Source: UBA8231 sp036011085 (GTDB taxonomy: Bacteria > Latescibacterota > UBA2968 > UBA8231). From it: 64,000 nucleotides of DNA. Location: positions 27,528-91,527 of the forward strand of contig DASCMS010000103.1 in NCBI GenBank assembly GCA_036011085.1, written 5' to 3'. Under the pieces are notes generated by a model, which saw nothing but the letters and a program-made list of their open reading frames with translations, ran no database searches and was not told the origin of the DNA. A program made the translations under genes and the position numbers. Shown here one piece after another: positions 8,144 through 16,631 of this stretch (position 1 is its first letter; each line of letters opens with the position of its first letter).

Positions 8144-8881
8144 CTACCGGTCCTGTCGGCCGGCGATCGTGTCAGAAAAACCGACGGTTCCCCACATTTC
8201 GGGGATATGCATGTTGACCGCACCCTGCGGTGACCACACCCAGTTGTCGCACGGCGGCCCCTCGCGGCGCAGGTAACCACCCTTGTGGTAGTCGAACTCC
8301 CACTCGACACGTGAGAAGTTCACGCGCCAGTCATCTCCGGGTTTCGGCGGGCAGTCGGTGCCGGCGTGCTCTGCCATGGCCGTCCACGGGATGGCCACCT
8401 CCACCGTCCAGCCCCGGTCGACATCATCGGCGCAGTTCACCGTGCCGTCCACCTGCACGGCGTGACGGATCCCGTCGAAGTCCCAGCTGTGGTCCGCCTT
8501 GCCACCTTTGTTGTAGGCCTTCGGCAGATACAGATCCCACACCGCATTGAGCGGATTGATCTCGAACTCCATGTAGTGTTCGGCGTCACCGTCGGGATCG
8601 AGGAAGATCTCGAAGTCGTTGTCGCGACAGATAACCGAATCGCGCTCTGTCAGCGTCCCCCAGACATGGGGCTCCTCCATGTCGGCGCCAAAGTAGAAGT
8701 ACTCATCATCCCACAGCATCATCACGCGCGTGGCGAAACGTGGCAGGGGTTTGGCGTCACCTTCGATGTCGACGAAGAGATCCGTCCACGGCGCGCTCTT
8801 CCACGGAGCATCCGTCAGATGGCCGTCGATCCGCAGGGCCTCGGCGGCACGGTAGCAGGTATATCTCTTGGGTGCTGCCAT
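8144..8881 (-). CDS. CBM9-like carbohydrate-binding protein
   Basis: A 245-residue protein that is almost entirely one CBM9/DOMON-like beta sandwich. Recognisable strands are LRIDGHLTDAPWKSAPWTDLF, ATRVMMLWDDEYFYFGADMEEPHVWG, DNDFEIFLDPDGDAEHYMEFEINPLNAVWD and GWTVEVAIPWTAM, ending near NMHIPEMWGTVGF. No signal peptide is seen, so it may act in the cytoplasm or be exported by another route. A GGAG motif lies just upstream of ATG 8881. A second copy of this domain forms the core of the protein encoded at 25986-27965, with the same WGxxxxRD, DNDFEIF and HIPEMWG blocks, so the two are paralogous. Ligand unknown. Confidence 0.82.
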   Translation of the reverse strand: MAAPKRYTCYRAAEALRIDGHLTDAPWKSAPWTDLFVDIEGDAKPLPRFATRVMMLWDDEYFYFGADMEEPHVWGTLTERDSVICRDNDFEIFLDPDGDAEHYMEFEINPLNAVWDLYLPKAYNKGGKADHSWDFDGIRHAVQVDGTVNCADDVDRGWTVEVAIPWTAMAEHAGTDCPPKPGDDWRVNFSRVEWEFDYHKGGYLRREGPPCDNWVWSPQGAVNMHIPEMWGTVGFSDTIAGRQDR

Positions 8882-8902
8882 GGAGTTTCTCCAGATGGGT
8901 TT

Positions 8903-11900
8903 TCAGCGCGTCAGAACGACACGTCCACTGGCGTGAAATCCAGCGGTTGTCGCCAGATGGTAGAGATAGATGCCACTGGCCGCTGGCTGACCCCGGTCGT
9001 CATGTCCATCCCAGCGAACCGTGTAGCGCCCGGCAGCCAGATTGCGAGCCGGTGTCAGGTTGCGCACCCGCTGTCCCAGCACATCGTAGACCGTCAGATC
9101 GACCGGGGTCGGCGCCGACAGATCGAAGGTGATCATCGTCGTTCCATTGAACGGATTCGGCCAGGCCGGCCGCAGGGCAAAAGCCCCCGGCATCGACTCG
9201 TCAGAGGAGACGGTCACCGCCGTTGCCATCCCCATGGGCTCGGCTTCGAGGTAGGGGCTGAAGTCCACCTCTCCCGTCAGGAGGCCGGCGATGGCCGTGC
9301 TGTCGGACGTGCCCCAGTAGTTCTGCTGCGCCGACAGTCGCACACCGCTGCGATTGTCGATGGCCGTCGTGTTGGCGGTGAACGTGTTCTCCGTGATCGG
9401 CTCCGGTACCGGCGAACCGCTCACACGCAGGGCTGTGATGTTGCCGTTGAAGGTGTTGCCCACGATCTGCGGCGCCGATCGTGTCGACCACAGCCCCACC
9501 GAGGCGCTCTCGAACTCGGTACAGCGTACCGAGCCCCTGGCAACGTCCCTCATTTCCAGACCGTTGCCGGTGAAATGACTCATATCAACGGCAGGAAAAC
9601 CGCCTTCCACCACCAGGCCGGCTCCCAGGTTGTTGTCGAACTGCGTCGTCCACACCTCCGACACGGTCGATACCAGTCGCGCCCCGGCATCGAGGTTGCG
9701 CGCCACTTCCACCTCCTCGAAAACGACACGTTCGGCGCCGTCAGCTCGCAGGCCGTCCTCCTGGTTGCCGGTCACGACCGATCCGTGCAGTTCGAACACA
9801 CCCTCCCAGTCGTCCAGGTCGATGCCGTGCGCGTGGTTGCCCTCCACCGTAGTATTCCACAGCTCGATGCGCTGCCCTCTCCCTCCTTCGGCCACGAGCC
9901 CGGAGCGCGGATCGTCGGCGTCGAGAATCCCGTTGCCGGCGATCCGCGAGTCGATGACCTGCAGTCCGGCGTTGCGCACCAGCACTCCCTCCTGACCGTT
10001 GCCCTCCAGGGCACAGCTGCGCAGCAACAGCGTACCGAAGCCGCTGGCGTTGATGCCGCTGGTCGTGATCGTGTGCAGACCCACCCGGTCGAGGGTTGCA
10101 TCCTCGAACAGCGTCAGTCGCAGACCGCTGGCCAGATGGTGCAGACGGCTGTCGGCAAGACGAAAGCCGTCGGTCACATCACCGCCGAAAGCCACACCTG
10201 CCTGGGTCAGCGTCAGACCCTCGGCGTCCACGGTTCCGCCTTCCACGAGCTGTACGCCAAACCACAGCTGCGTCGGGTCCGCCGAGTCGACGGTGAACTC
10301 CACGGGCGCCGAGCTGGTGCCCCGTACTGTCAGTGTGCCTTCGACGACCAGCTCCGTGAACCCCGGGCTCACACCGCGCAGCGACAGATCCTGCGGCGCA
10401 AAGCCGACGGTGGCACCCGCATCGACGACGAGCTCGGCGTCGGCGGGAATGATGACGTCCCAGGGGACCGTCCGCGCCCCGGTCCAGGTCGTGCGCCCCG
10501 CCGGCAGACTGCCGCGTGTCACGCCCAGGGCGGCCCCCTCGAGGATCAGTGCCCCCGAACTCACCGCCTCCTCGAGACCGACGCTGCCGGAGCCGGGCAC
10601 CAGCACTCCCAGCCACTGCCGACCGGCGGCGGCCTGGCGGCCGATCCGAACCGGATCGCTGGCGGTCCCGACGATGACGAGTTCTCCGTAGACGATGATC
10701 TCGCCACGGGTTGTATCAAAGCCGGCGGTGCGGCTGTCCCCGGCGGCAAAGGTGACCTGCGTACCCGCGGCCAGAGTCAGTACGGCGCCCGCCTCGATCA
10801 CGACGTCACCGTCCAGCAGCACCTCACCGGTCCAGGTCGTGTCGCCGGCCACGTTGCCCTCCACCGGCTGCCGCAGCAGTACGTCCAGGCTCATCCGCCC
10901 TCCGGTCAGGGAGGTGATATTCTCCAGGGAGAAGCCCAGCAGGACACCGCGGCGACCGCCTGCATGACCGCGGGCACCCGGGTTGGTGTCCCAGGACAGC
11001 CGTTGATAGTTGATCCCATCGAAGGGATCGGTGGCGTCCCCCTCGTTGCCGTTGTGGGAGGCAGCGTAGGCGGCGTCTCGAGCCCAGAAATCGAGGTTGT
11101 CGCCACCGGTGACCGGGTCGGCCACACTGCCGGGAAAACCACGATCGCCGAACAGGCCGTCGGCGCAGACCAGGTCGACCTGCTTGTGCCGCTCCTCGTC
11201 GTTGTCGGCGCGTTCGTCCACGTGCCATACCAGGAGCCCGCCTGCAGGGATGTTGCGGTTGTAGTAGCTGTCGGTGGACTGGCGGTTTTCCACGAGGAAG
11301 TACTCGTCCCCCGTCAACGGAATCTTCAACACTCGCCCGCCCCGATCGATCGGCTCCAGGATGATGCCTCTGCGACTGTCGGCGATCACCTCGAGACGCT
11401 CCTCTCCATCCCCTCCCAGCCAGCCGAGTTCGGCCAGCGACCAGGCACTGAAGGCGTTGGGACCATCCTCGACGCCCCATCCCAGCGTCCCCAGTCCCAT
11501 CAACCCCCACTTGCCGATCCCGGCCGAATCCTCGGCGGGATCGATCTCGCCGTCCGCCGCCACCGAGGATTGGTCGAAGAGATCCGGCAGGCCCAGCACG
11601 TGGGCGAATTCGTGACACATGGTCGCCGCCGTGACGGTGAAGACGTGACCCCGCTGGGTCGTGCCACCAAATCCGGAGAACTGGCTGCGCACACGGATGA
11701 CGCCACCGCTGGCGGCCTCGTCGTCGGACAGGAAGTCGGTATTCAGACCGAGACTGGCCAGGCCGGTGGCGCCGCCGATGAGAAAGTTGCGTGGTACGGT
11801 GAGCAGGTTGATGAAGAGGACATCGACGTACCCATCATCGTCCCCGGAGTTGGGCACGCCATCGGGCCCGTCGTTGTCGAACCGGCCCATGTCGACGTCG

Positions 11901-12358
11901 GCGTCTGCCTGCTCGAGAATCTCGAGATTGAAGCGGGCGAACTGCCCGAGTGTACCAGCCGTCCGGGCCAGGTAGGCTGAGGCCGGCAGCCGGGACGCGT
12001 ATCGTTTCGGCAAGACCTCGCCGCCGACGCGCAGAGCGCCCCCGGACATCTCGTCATAGAAGTGGGTGAAGCTGCCTTCGACGTCGGGATCGAACAGGTC
12101 GTCAGCCCAGGGCGGCTTGCGCCCATCCGTCGTTGCCTCGTCGGAGAAACGGGCGAAGATCACCAGGGCATTGTAGGTACCGGTGGTGGCTCGTGGCTGG
12201 GCAACTGCCGACACGGCGAGACAACCGATGCAGGCCAGCGCGTACAGCACGACCCGACCCGGAGTGCCAGTGTCCTGTCGCAGAGATGCGTTGACAGATT
12301 CGGACGTCGGGACGCCGGGCCCACAAGGCGCGCGATCGATGTGGGTCAGTGGACCCAC
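8903..12358 (-). CDS. Secreted M6-type metalloprotease with beta-helix and FlgD-like sorting domain
   Basis: A 1151-residue exported multidomain protein. A hydrophobic segment at about residues 36-53 ending AVAQ is a probable signal peptide. The zinc motif HEFAHVLGLPD (from about residue 249) and LVIFARFSD and YDEMSGG are typical of M6/immune-inhibitor-A proteases. The middle part holds beta-strand repeats and a right-handed beta-helix (LRSCALEGNGQEGVLVRNAG and similar turns). The last 90 residues (ALRPAWPNPFNGTTMITFDLS to a GIYLYHL block) are a FlgD-Ig/T9SS-like sorting domain. The start is uncertain: GTG 12358 leaves a long n-region, and no better ATG/GTG/TTG lies before the signal peptide. 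Confidence 0.85.
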   Translation of the reverse strand: MGPLTHIDRAPCGPGVPTSESVNASLRQDTGTPGRVVLYALACIGCLAVSAVAQPRATTGTYNALVIFARFSDEATTDGRKPPWADDLFDPDVEGSFTHFYDEMSGGALRVGGEVLPKRYASRLPASAYLARTAGTLGQFARFNLEILEQADADVDMGRFDNDGPDGVPNSGDDDGYVDVLFINLLTVPRNFLIGGATGLASLGLNTDFLSDDEAASGGVIRVRSQFSGFGGTTQRGHVFTVTAATMCHEFAHVLGLPDLFDQSSVAADGEIDPAEDSAGIGKWGLMGLGTLGWGVEDGPNAFSAWSLAELGWLGGDGEERLEVIADSRRGIILEPIDRGGRVLKIPLTGDEYFLVENRQSTDSYYNRNIPAGGLLVWHVDERADNDEERHKQVDLVCADGLFGDRGFPGSVADPVTGGDNLDFWARDAAYAASHNGNEGDATDPFDGINYQRLSWDTNPGARGHAGGRRGVLLGFSLENITSLTGGRMSLDVLLRQPVEGNVAGDTTWTGEVLLDGDVVIEAGAVLTLAAGTQVTFAAGDSRTAGFDTTRGEIIVYGELVIVGTASDPVRIGRQAAAGRQWLGVLVPGSGSVGLEEAVSSGALILEGAALGVTRGSLPAGRTTWTGARTVPWDVIIPADAELVVDAGATVGFAPQDLSLRGVSPGFTELVVEGTLTVRGTSSAPVEFTVDSADPTQLWFGVQLVEGGTVDAEGLTLTQAGVAFGGDVTDGFRLADSRLHHLASGLRLTLFEDATLDRVGLHTITTSGINASGFGTLLLRSCALEGNGQEGVLVRNAGLQVIDSRIAGNGILDADDPRSGLVAEGGRGQRIELWNTTVEGNHAHGIDLDDWEGVFELHGSVVTGNQEDGLRADGAERVVFEEVEVARNLDAGARLVSTVSEVWTTQFDNNLGAGLVVEGGFPAVDMSHFTGNGLEMRDVARGSVRCTEFESASVGLWSTRSAPQIVGNTFNGNITALRVSGSPVPEPITENTFTANTTAIDNRSGVRLSAQQNYWGTSDSTAIAGLLTGEVDFSPYLEAEPMGMATAVTVSSDESMPGAFALRPAWPNPFNGTTMITFDLSAPTPVDLTVYDVLGQRVRNLTPARNLAAGRYTVRWDGHDDRGQPAASGIYLYHLATTAGFHASGRVVLTR

Positions 12359-12360
12359 AG
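12343..12360. repeat. Perfect hairpin at the 5' end of the M6 protease gene
   Basis: GTGGGTC and GACCCAC are separated by four bases. The hairpin covers the candidate GTG start codon of the protease gene, so it may be an operator or a translation-control element, or a sign that translation starts further downstream. Confidence 0.5.
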
Positions 12361-12452
12361 AGTGAGCGCAACGCGGTGAGCCCGGATGGCCAGGCGTTCG
12401 AATGTTGACGGATTTCTGCTACAGGACACGAGACCGGTTGCGGTGGGGCAAG

Positions 12453-13286
12453 TTATCCGAGCAGATCGAAGGCGGAGCGGTTGAGGGTGGACAGGCCGAA
12501 ACCGCCGGCTGTCCGACTGGGGCTGGCGGCACTGAGCAACAGGCGGCTGCCCTCATCGTTGCTCTGGAAGGCGCTGCGCAGTCCGGCGCGCTGCGCGTTG
12601 GCACCGCTGAGCGAAGACAGAGACCGCAGTCCACTGGAAGAGGACGATGCACCCGAACTCCCGAGTGCGGTCAGCGGGCTGGAGGGACGAACCTGACCAC
12701 GCAATCGAGTGACCAGTCCCTGGCCGGAACTGGGGAGGTCGAACAATGACGTGCTTCGACGTCCACCATCCGACTGCACGATGCCGGAACTGAACTGCTG
12801 GACGCCCGACGAGGTGTCGCGCAGGGCTGACAGGCTCTGTCCGTTCTGCACGGAGTTGGCGCGGCTGGCGGCCAGACGACGGCTGGCGGCGATGGCAGCC
12901 AGGCCGACCTGGGCTCTCTCGGAGCGTGCGGCCTCGCGGGTCAGCGCCGATGTCGGCGGGGCGGAGGATGGTCTTGGGGCTGCCGGAGCTTCCGCGGCCG
13001 GTGGCGTGGACGCGGCGTCGGCTGCTGTGCTGTTGTCGACTGGCTCAGACGGCGTCGTCGAACGCACGGGGCTGCTGGCGGAGCGCGGCGGATTGGCCGT
13101 GGCACTCGAGAGAGTGGGCGCCCCCCCTTCGGTTGCCTGACGACGAGCGGCCAGGGCGGCGCGGCCGAAGCGACGATTATGCTCCGTGCTGTCGGCAGCC
13201 GACACAGACGAGTCGCGTCGCTGCAGGCGACTGGTGGCCCTGGCCAGACCAGGAGCCGAATCTGTGGTGTTTGCGGTTTCGAGCAT
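12453..13286 (-). CDS. Lysine-free Ala/Ser-rich protein, unknown function
   Basis: A 277-residue low-complexity protein rich in Ala, Ser, Arg and Thr. It has no signal peptide or membrane segment. Reading the translation, I find no Lys, Cys, Trp or Tyr at all. A Pro/Ala-rich linker (about residues 60-110) separates an Arg-rich N-terminus from a Ser/Gly-rich C-terminal third that ends in NRSAFDLLG. I recognise no domain. It lies about 100 bases downstream of pafA on the same strand, so it may be at the end of the proteasome transcript or have its own promoter. Because pupylation joins the modifier to lysines, the absence of lysine next to a Pup-ligase gene is notable, but a link is speculative. 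Confidence 0.6.
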   Translation of the reverse strand: MLETANTTDSAPGLARATSRLQRRDSSVSAADSTEHNRRFGRAALAARRQATEGGAPTLSSATANPPRSASSPVRSTTPSEPVDNSTAADAASTPPAAEAPAAPRPSSAPPTSALTREAARSERAQVGLAAIAASRRLAASRANSVQNGQSLSALRDTSSGVQQFSSGIVQSDGGRRSTSLFDLPSSGQGLVTRLRGQVRPSSPLTALGSSGASSSSSGLRSLSSLSGANAQRAGLRSAFQSNDEGSRLLLSAASPSRTAGGFGLSTLNRSAFDLLG

Positions 13287-13393
13287 ATCTCTGTGACACA
13301 GATAGTTACGTGCTCACTCAACACACCTCTGATAAACAATGTACAGCGGTCACCCACCCCGATCAAGGCACTTTTTTCCTACCAGCTTGCTTG

Positions 13394-14809
13394 TCAGTCA
13401 ATCTGTGACGGCTGGCCGCACTCCTTGATGAAAGCCTCGGTCTCGGCCTCGTAGGTCATGAAGGGATCGTCCAGGTTGAGGTATTTCTCGTCTTCCACAT
13501 AGATGGAGTCCCAGTCGATGACGTAGCGGGACTTCTGTCCGGTCAGAGCGCGCATGACCGTGGAGCGCGCACGGGCCCGCGTATCCCCTGGTGGTTTGAC
13601 GATGCTCTCGTCGATCTGTTTCTCCGCTACGACACCGCGTACGATGCCCCGCCGACGCAGATCGTGATACAGTCCCCGTTCAGGGTTCAGATTGTGGTAC
13701 TCCAGATCGAGCGACTGGATCCACGGATCGCTCCACTCGATGCCCTCCTCTTCGATGAAGGTGTCAAGGAGCCACTTCTTCGTCACCCAGTCGATGCGGT
13801 CCACCAGCACCATCGGATCATGGGCGAGGGCGTCGAGTACCAGGCGCCACTCGTCGAGTACCCAATCTCCTTCCGGATCCTTGCCTCGCAGGTAGGTCTC
13901 GGCCAGCCTCAGGTACTGTCGCTGAATGTCCAGTGCTGTCGTCGTGTTGCCGTCCTCGAGTTGCACCTCCCACTTGCAGGTGAGATCGCGGGAGATATCC
14001 CGGATCGCCTGCACCGGATCGAGCAGCTTGACGTCCGGCACGACGCGCTCCTCGAGCAATTCGAGCATCAGCGCCGTGGTTCCCACCTTGAGGGCGGTGG
14101 CGTACTCCGACATGTTGGAGTCGCCGACGAGAAGATGCAGACGTCGGTATAACCCCCAGTCGGCCAGTGGTTCGTCGCGGGTGTTGATGATGGCCCGACT
14201 GAACTGAATCCACTGGTAGATTTCAGTGACGATGTGATCCGCCCGCTGGGAGATCTGGTATGTCACCTCACCTTCATCGCCGCTGCCATACTCGAAGATG
14301 TCGGTGTGACAGCCGACGCGTCCGGAGCCGGCATAGATCTGACGGCTGACGAAGAAGGGCAGGATCGCCGGCAACAACACCTGGGAGAAAGGGACGTCGC
14401 GGCGTACCAGGTAGTTCTCGTGACAGCCGAAGGTGGCCCCGGTGTAGTGGTCGATGTTGTTCTTGAAGAAGGCCGCGTCCTCGGCCCGACCCCGTTGATC
14501 GAGGGCCCGTTGCACCATGACTTCACCGGCACGGTCGGAGGCGACCAGGTCGAACAGTCCGCGACACTCGGGCGTGGCGTATTCAACATGACCCATGTCG
14601 ATGTAGACCCGGCCGCCGTTGAACAGAAAGCCACCGTTGCCTGGCGGCTCGTCGCGGCCGCGATAGTGGATATCGACCATCCCCAGACCGTCACGATAGA
14701 ACACCGTGTCCTTCGTCTTGACCGAGATGAAGTCGGGGCTGAGAAAGGGATCCGAATCCGGGGGCATGCAGCCGAATTCGGTTTCCAGACCGTAGATGCG
14801 GTTGCGCAT
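13394..14809 (-). CDS. pafA: Pup/UBact ligase PafA
   Basis: A 471-residue ligase of the glutamine-synthetase-like PafA/Dop family. It phosphorylates the C-terminal Glu of the small modifier and joins it to substrate lysines. Visible signatures are the N-terminal RIYGLETEFG with metal-binding Glu residues (residues 9 and 11), GGRVYIDMGHVEYATPEC with the catalytic Asp (about residue 71), GCHENYL, INTRDEPLAD, RRLHLLVGDSNMSE and WVTKKWLLD. It lacks the Dop-specific loop present in the homolog at 16628-18169, which identifies it as the ligase. It is the last core gene of the operon, 24 bases after prcA, in the same relative place as pafA in actinobacteria. Confidence 0.95.
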   Translation of the reverse strand: MRNRIYGLETEFGCMPPDSDPFLSPDFISVKTKDTVFYRDGLGMVDIHYRGRDEPPGNGGFLFNGGRVYIDMGHVEYATPECRGLFDLVASDRAGEVMVQRALDQRGRAEDAAFFKNNIDHYTGATFGCHENYLVRRDVPFSQVLLPAILPFFVSRQIYAGSGRVGCHTDIFEYGSGDEGEVTYQISQRADHIVTEIYQWIQFSRAIINTRDEPLADWGLYRRLHLLVGDSNMSEYATALKVGTTALMLELLEERVVPDVKLLDPVQAIRDISRDLTCKWEVQLEDGNTTTALDIQRQYLRLAETYLRGKDPEGDWVLDEWRLVLDALAHDPMVLVDRIDWVTKKWLLDTFIEEEGIEWSDPWIQSLDLEYHNLNPERGLYHDLRRRGIVRGVVAEKQIDESIVKPPGDTRARARSTVMRALTGQKSRYVIDWDSIYVEDEKYLNLDDPFMTYEAETEAFIKECGQPSQID

Positions 14810-14833
14810 GGAAGTCCGCCGGGCAGCGTCCCT

Positions 14834-15613
14834 TCAGCGGAAACGCGCCAGCGCTCCTTCGAGGTCTGCCGCCGACAACAGGCGGAACTTCGTCTTCGTC
14901 GGCAGTGTGCGGTCGAGAACGGCCGCCTCGATGCGACCCACCTCGAGGGCGGTCCGCACCGCTGCTGTCACCTCTTCGTCCGTCACCGTTCTGTCGCCCT
15001 CCCCCTCCTCTTCGACATCCTCAGCCTCGGCGTGCACGCGGCCCACTCCCCAGGCGTCGATGGCTCGCTCCAGCGCCGCGGCGAGGGGGGCCTGGCGATC
15101 GTCTCCGGCGTGCAGACGTTCGAGAATGGCGGCGGCACTGTCGGCGGTGCCGGCGATGACAGCGGCATCAGCAGACGAGGAGAAAGTGCCGTCGGCGTCG
15201 ATCGTGTAGAACGTCTCCAGCGGATCGGAGGGATCCAACTCGGTGACGAGTACACGGGCGATGAAGGGCGAGCGGAAGATCTCGTCGAAGGCGGCTTTCA
15301 TCTGCGGTCCCAGTCCGAAGGCGACCAGGCGTTGCAGGGACACGTCGCTGGCGGACAGGTTGAAGGCTTCCACGTGGGCGATATCGATGATCGCCTTGCG
15401 CAGCTTCTCGATGTCGGCGGGGTGACCGACACCGGCGGAGGCCACCTGGTTGTAGACCTCGAACACCTTGCGTGGCCCCGGCGTCGATGTCAGCAGCAGC
15501 ACACCGTCGGCGTAGGAAACGCCGACGACGGGGCTGGCCCCCTCGAGCTGGTCCTCGAGATACTCGCGCCGGTTGCGGATCGCCTCGACCCAGCGATAGG
15601 GTTCGTCGAGCAC
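14834..15613 (-). CDS. prcA: Proteasome alpha subunit
   Basis: A 259-residue 20S alpha subunit. It starts MLDEPYRWVEAIRNRREYLE, consistent with the N-terminal helix that gates the alpha ring, continues with ASPVVGVSYADGVLLLT, and shows the NTN-hydrolase sandwich without a catalytic Thr. The acidic C-terminal region, around residues 195-215, is variable in the family. It sits four bases after prcB, so the two subunits are made from one message in matched amounts. Alpha rings cap the beta rings and bind the ARC/Mpa ATPase. Confidence 0.93.
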   Translation of the reverse strand: MLDEPYRWVEAIRNRREYLEDQLEGASPVVGVSYADGVLLLTSTPGPRKVFEVYNQVASAGVGHPADIEKLRKAIIDIAHVEAFNLSASDVSLQRLVAFGLGPQMKAAFDEIFRSPFIARVLVTELDPSDPLETFYTIDADGTFSSSADAAVIAGTADSAAAILERLHAGDDRQAPLAAALERAIDAWGVGRVHAEAEDVEEEGEGDRTVTDEEVTAAVRTALEVGRIEAAVLDRTLPTKTKFRLLSAADLEGALARFR

Positions 15614-15617
15614 GGCC

Positions 15618-16412
15618 TTACCCCCCTACCTGGAGACTGCTGTAGTGCGTCGCCAGGTCGGCTTCGGATACGTCGGTGATGCCGGCGGCGGTGACGCGCA
15701 TGACCTGCGGGAAGATGGCGGCCGTCGACTTGTAGCCCCCCGTGGCCGTGTCGAACTCCGCCGCCGTCTCCAGCATCTGCAGCACGAGACGGAGCGCCTC
15801 GGCCTCGTCGCGTTCGGCGAAAGGCCGTTCCCAGCGATTGAGGAAGTAGAGCGCCCCCCGGATGATGGGCGAGCCGGAGCCGGTCGTGCAGAAATCGACG
15901 GTCTCGAAGTTGGCCCCGAGCACATCGTAGAAATAGATCCGCCCGCCGGTCTCAGGGCCGCTGTCTTCGTGTGTGATATAGATGGGGACGACGGCGCCGA
16001 TGCCCTGCATCGCCATGGGCAGATTCTCGCGCAACAGGCGTGACAGCGTGCGCAGGCGACCGTCCAGGCTCAGCTCCTGCAACTGCGTGCGGCGATAGTG
16101 CTGGAAGGAGATCTCCAGCAGGCGGGCGATCTCGTAGGCGTTGGCGGGAGACCCCGACAGAGCCAGCACGGAACGATCGTCGACGGAGAGAACCTTGGCG
16201 GCGCGATCGTAGACGACGACGTTGCCCGCCGTCGCCCGCCGGTCACCGGCGACGAGTACACCGTCCCGGTAGCGCAGGGCCAGGATCGTCGTACCCTCTG
16301 TATGCGCCCCGGCAGACCCGTCACGTTCCGCTGCCCCTTCCGGTGCCGAGGGGAGCTGGCCGCGCTCCTTGAGGATGTTGAGAAAGTCGGCGCTCTCCAT
16401 ACCGCTGGTCAT
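15618..16412 (-). CDS. prcB: Proteasome beta subunit (catalytic, with propeptide)
   Basis: A 264-residue 20S beta subunit with a propeptide of about 40 residues. The cleavage and active-site motif is HTEG followed by TTILALRYRDGVLVAGDRRAT, so Thr41 would become the N-terminal nucleophile after autoprocessing. The Lys equivalent and the GDRRAT and GSPANAYEIARLLE blocks are present, as is a C-terminal GYKSTAAIFPQVMRV. It lies nine bases after the modifier gene. With prcA it should form a bacterial 20S core in the cytoplasm. Confidence 0.95.
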   Translation of the reverse strand: MTSGMESADFLNILKERGQLPSAPEGAAERDGSAGAHTEGTTILALRYRDGVLVAGDRRATAGNVVVYDRAAKVLSVDDRSVLALSGSPANAYEIARLLEISFQHYRRTQLQELSLDGRLRTLSRLLRENLPMAMQGIGAVVPIYITHEDSGPETGGRIYFYDVLGANFETVDFCTTGSGSPIIRGALYFLNRWERPFAERDEAEALRLVLQMLETAAEFDTATGGYKSTAAIFPQVMRVTAAGITDVSEADLATHYSSLQVGG

Positions 16413-16421
16413 CCTGTCGGT

Positions 16422-16631
16422 CTACTGACCCGTGCGCTGGCGGTAGCGCCGTGCCTGGTTGGGATCCACCTTGCGCATCCGTCGCAGCAGGTCATCGGTG
16501 TTCGGCCGCTCCACCTTCGGACGACGGGGTCCGGACTCTTCGTTGCTGTCGTCGCCGCTGTCAGCCGGACCTTTCGGCCGCGGAGCACGATCCCGCAACT
16601 CGGGATTTCGATCTCTCATTTCGAGACTCAT
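16422..16631 (-). CDS. UBact/Pup-like ubiquitin-like modifier
   Basis: A 69-residue, highly charged and probably disordered modifier. The C-terminus is NTDDLLRRMRKVDPNQARRYRQ followed by RTGQ. The RMRKVDP, YRQRTG and final Gln match my recollection of UBact from Gram-negative phyla better than actinobacterial Pup, which ends GGQ. A terminal Gln needs deamidation by Dop to Glu before PafA can ligate it. The gene overlaps dop by ATGA and lies nine bases before prcB, giving the same dop-pup-prcB-prcA-pafA order as in actinobacteria. The ATG choice is fixed by that overlap. Confidence 0.92.
   Translation of the reverse strand: MSLEMRDRNPELRDRAPRPKGPADSGDDSNEESGPRRPKVERPNTDDLLRRMRKVDPNQARRYRQRTGQ

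Noticed and set aside
8366..11980. Long plus-strand frame of 1204 codons
   Set aside because: It is antisense to the M6 protease gene, which has clear domains. The frame has no recognisable motifs and stays open only because of the GC-rich codon bias.
12359..12452. Gap between the protease and lysine-free protein genes as an RNA gene
   Set aside because: No stable conserved structure or tRNA-like features were seen; only the short hairpin at 12343-12360 stands out.
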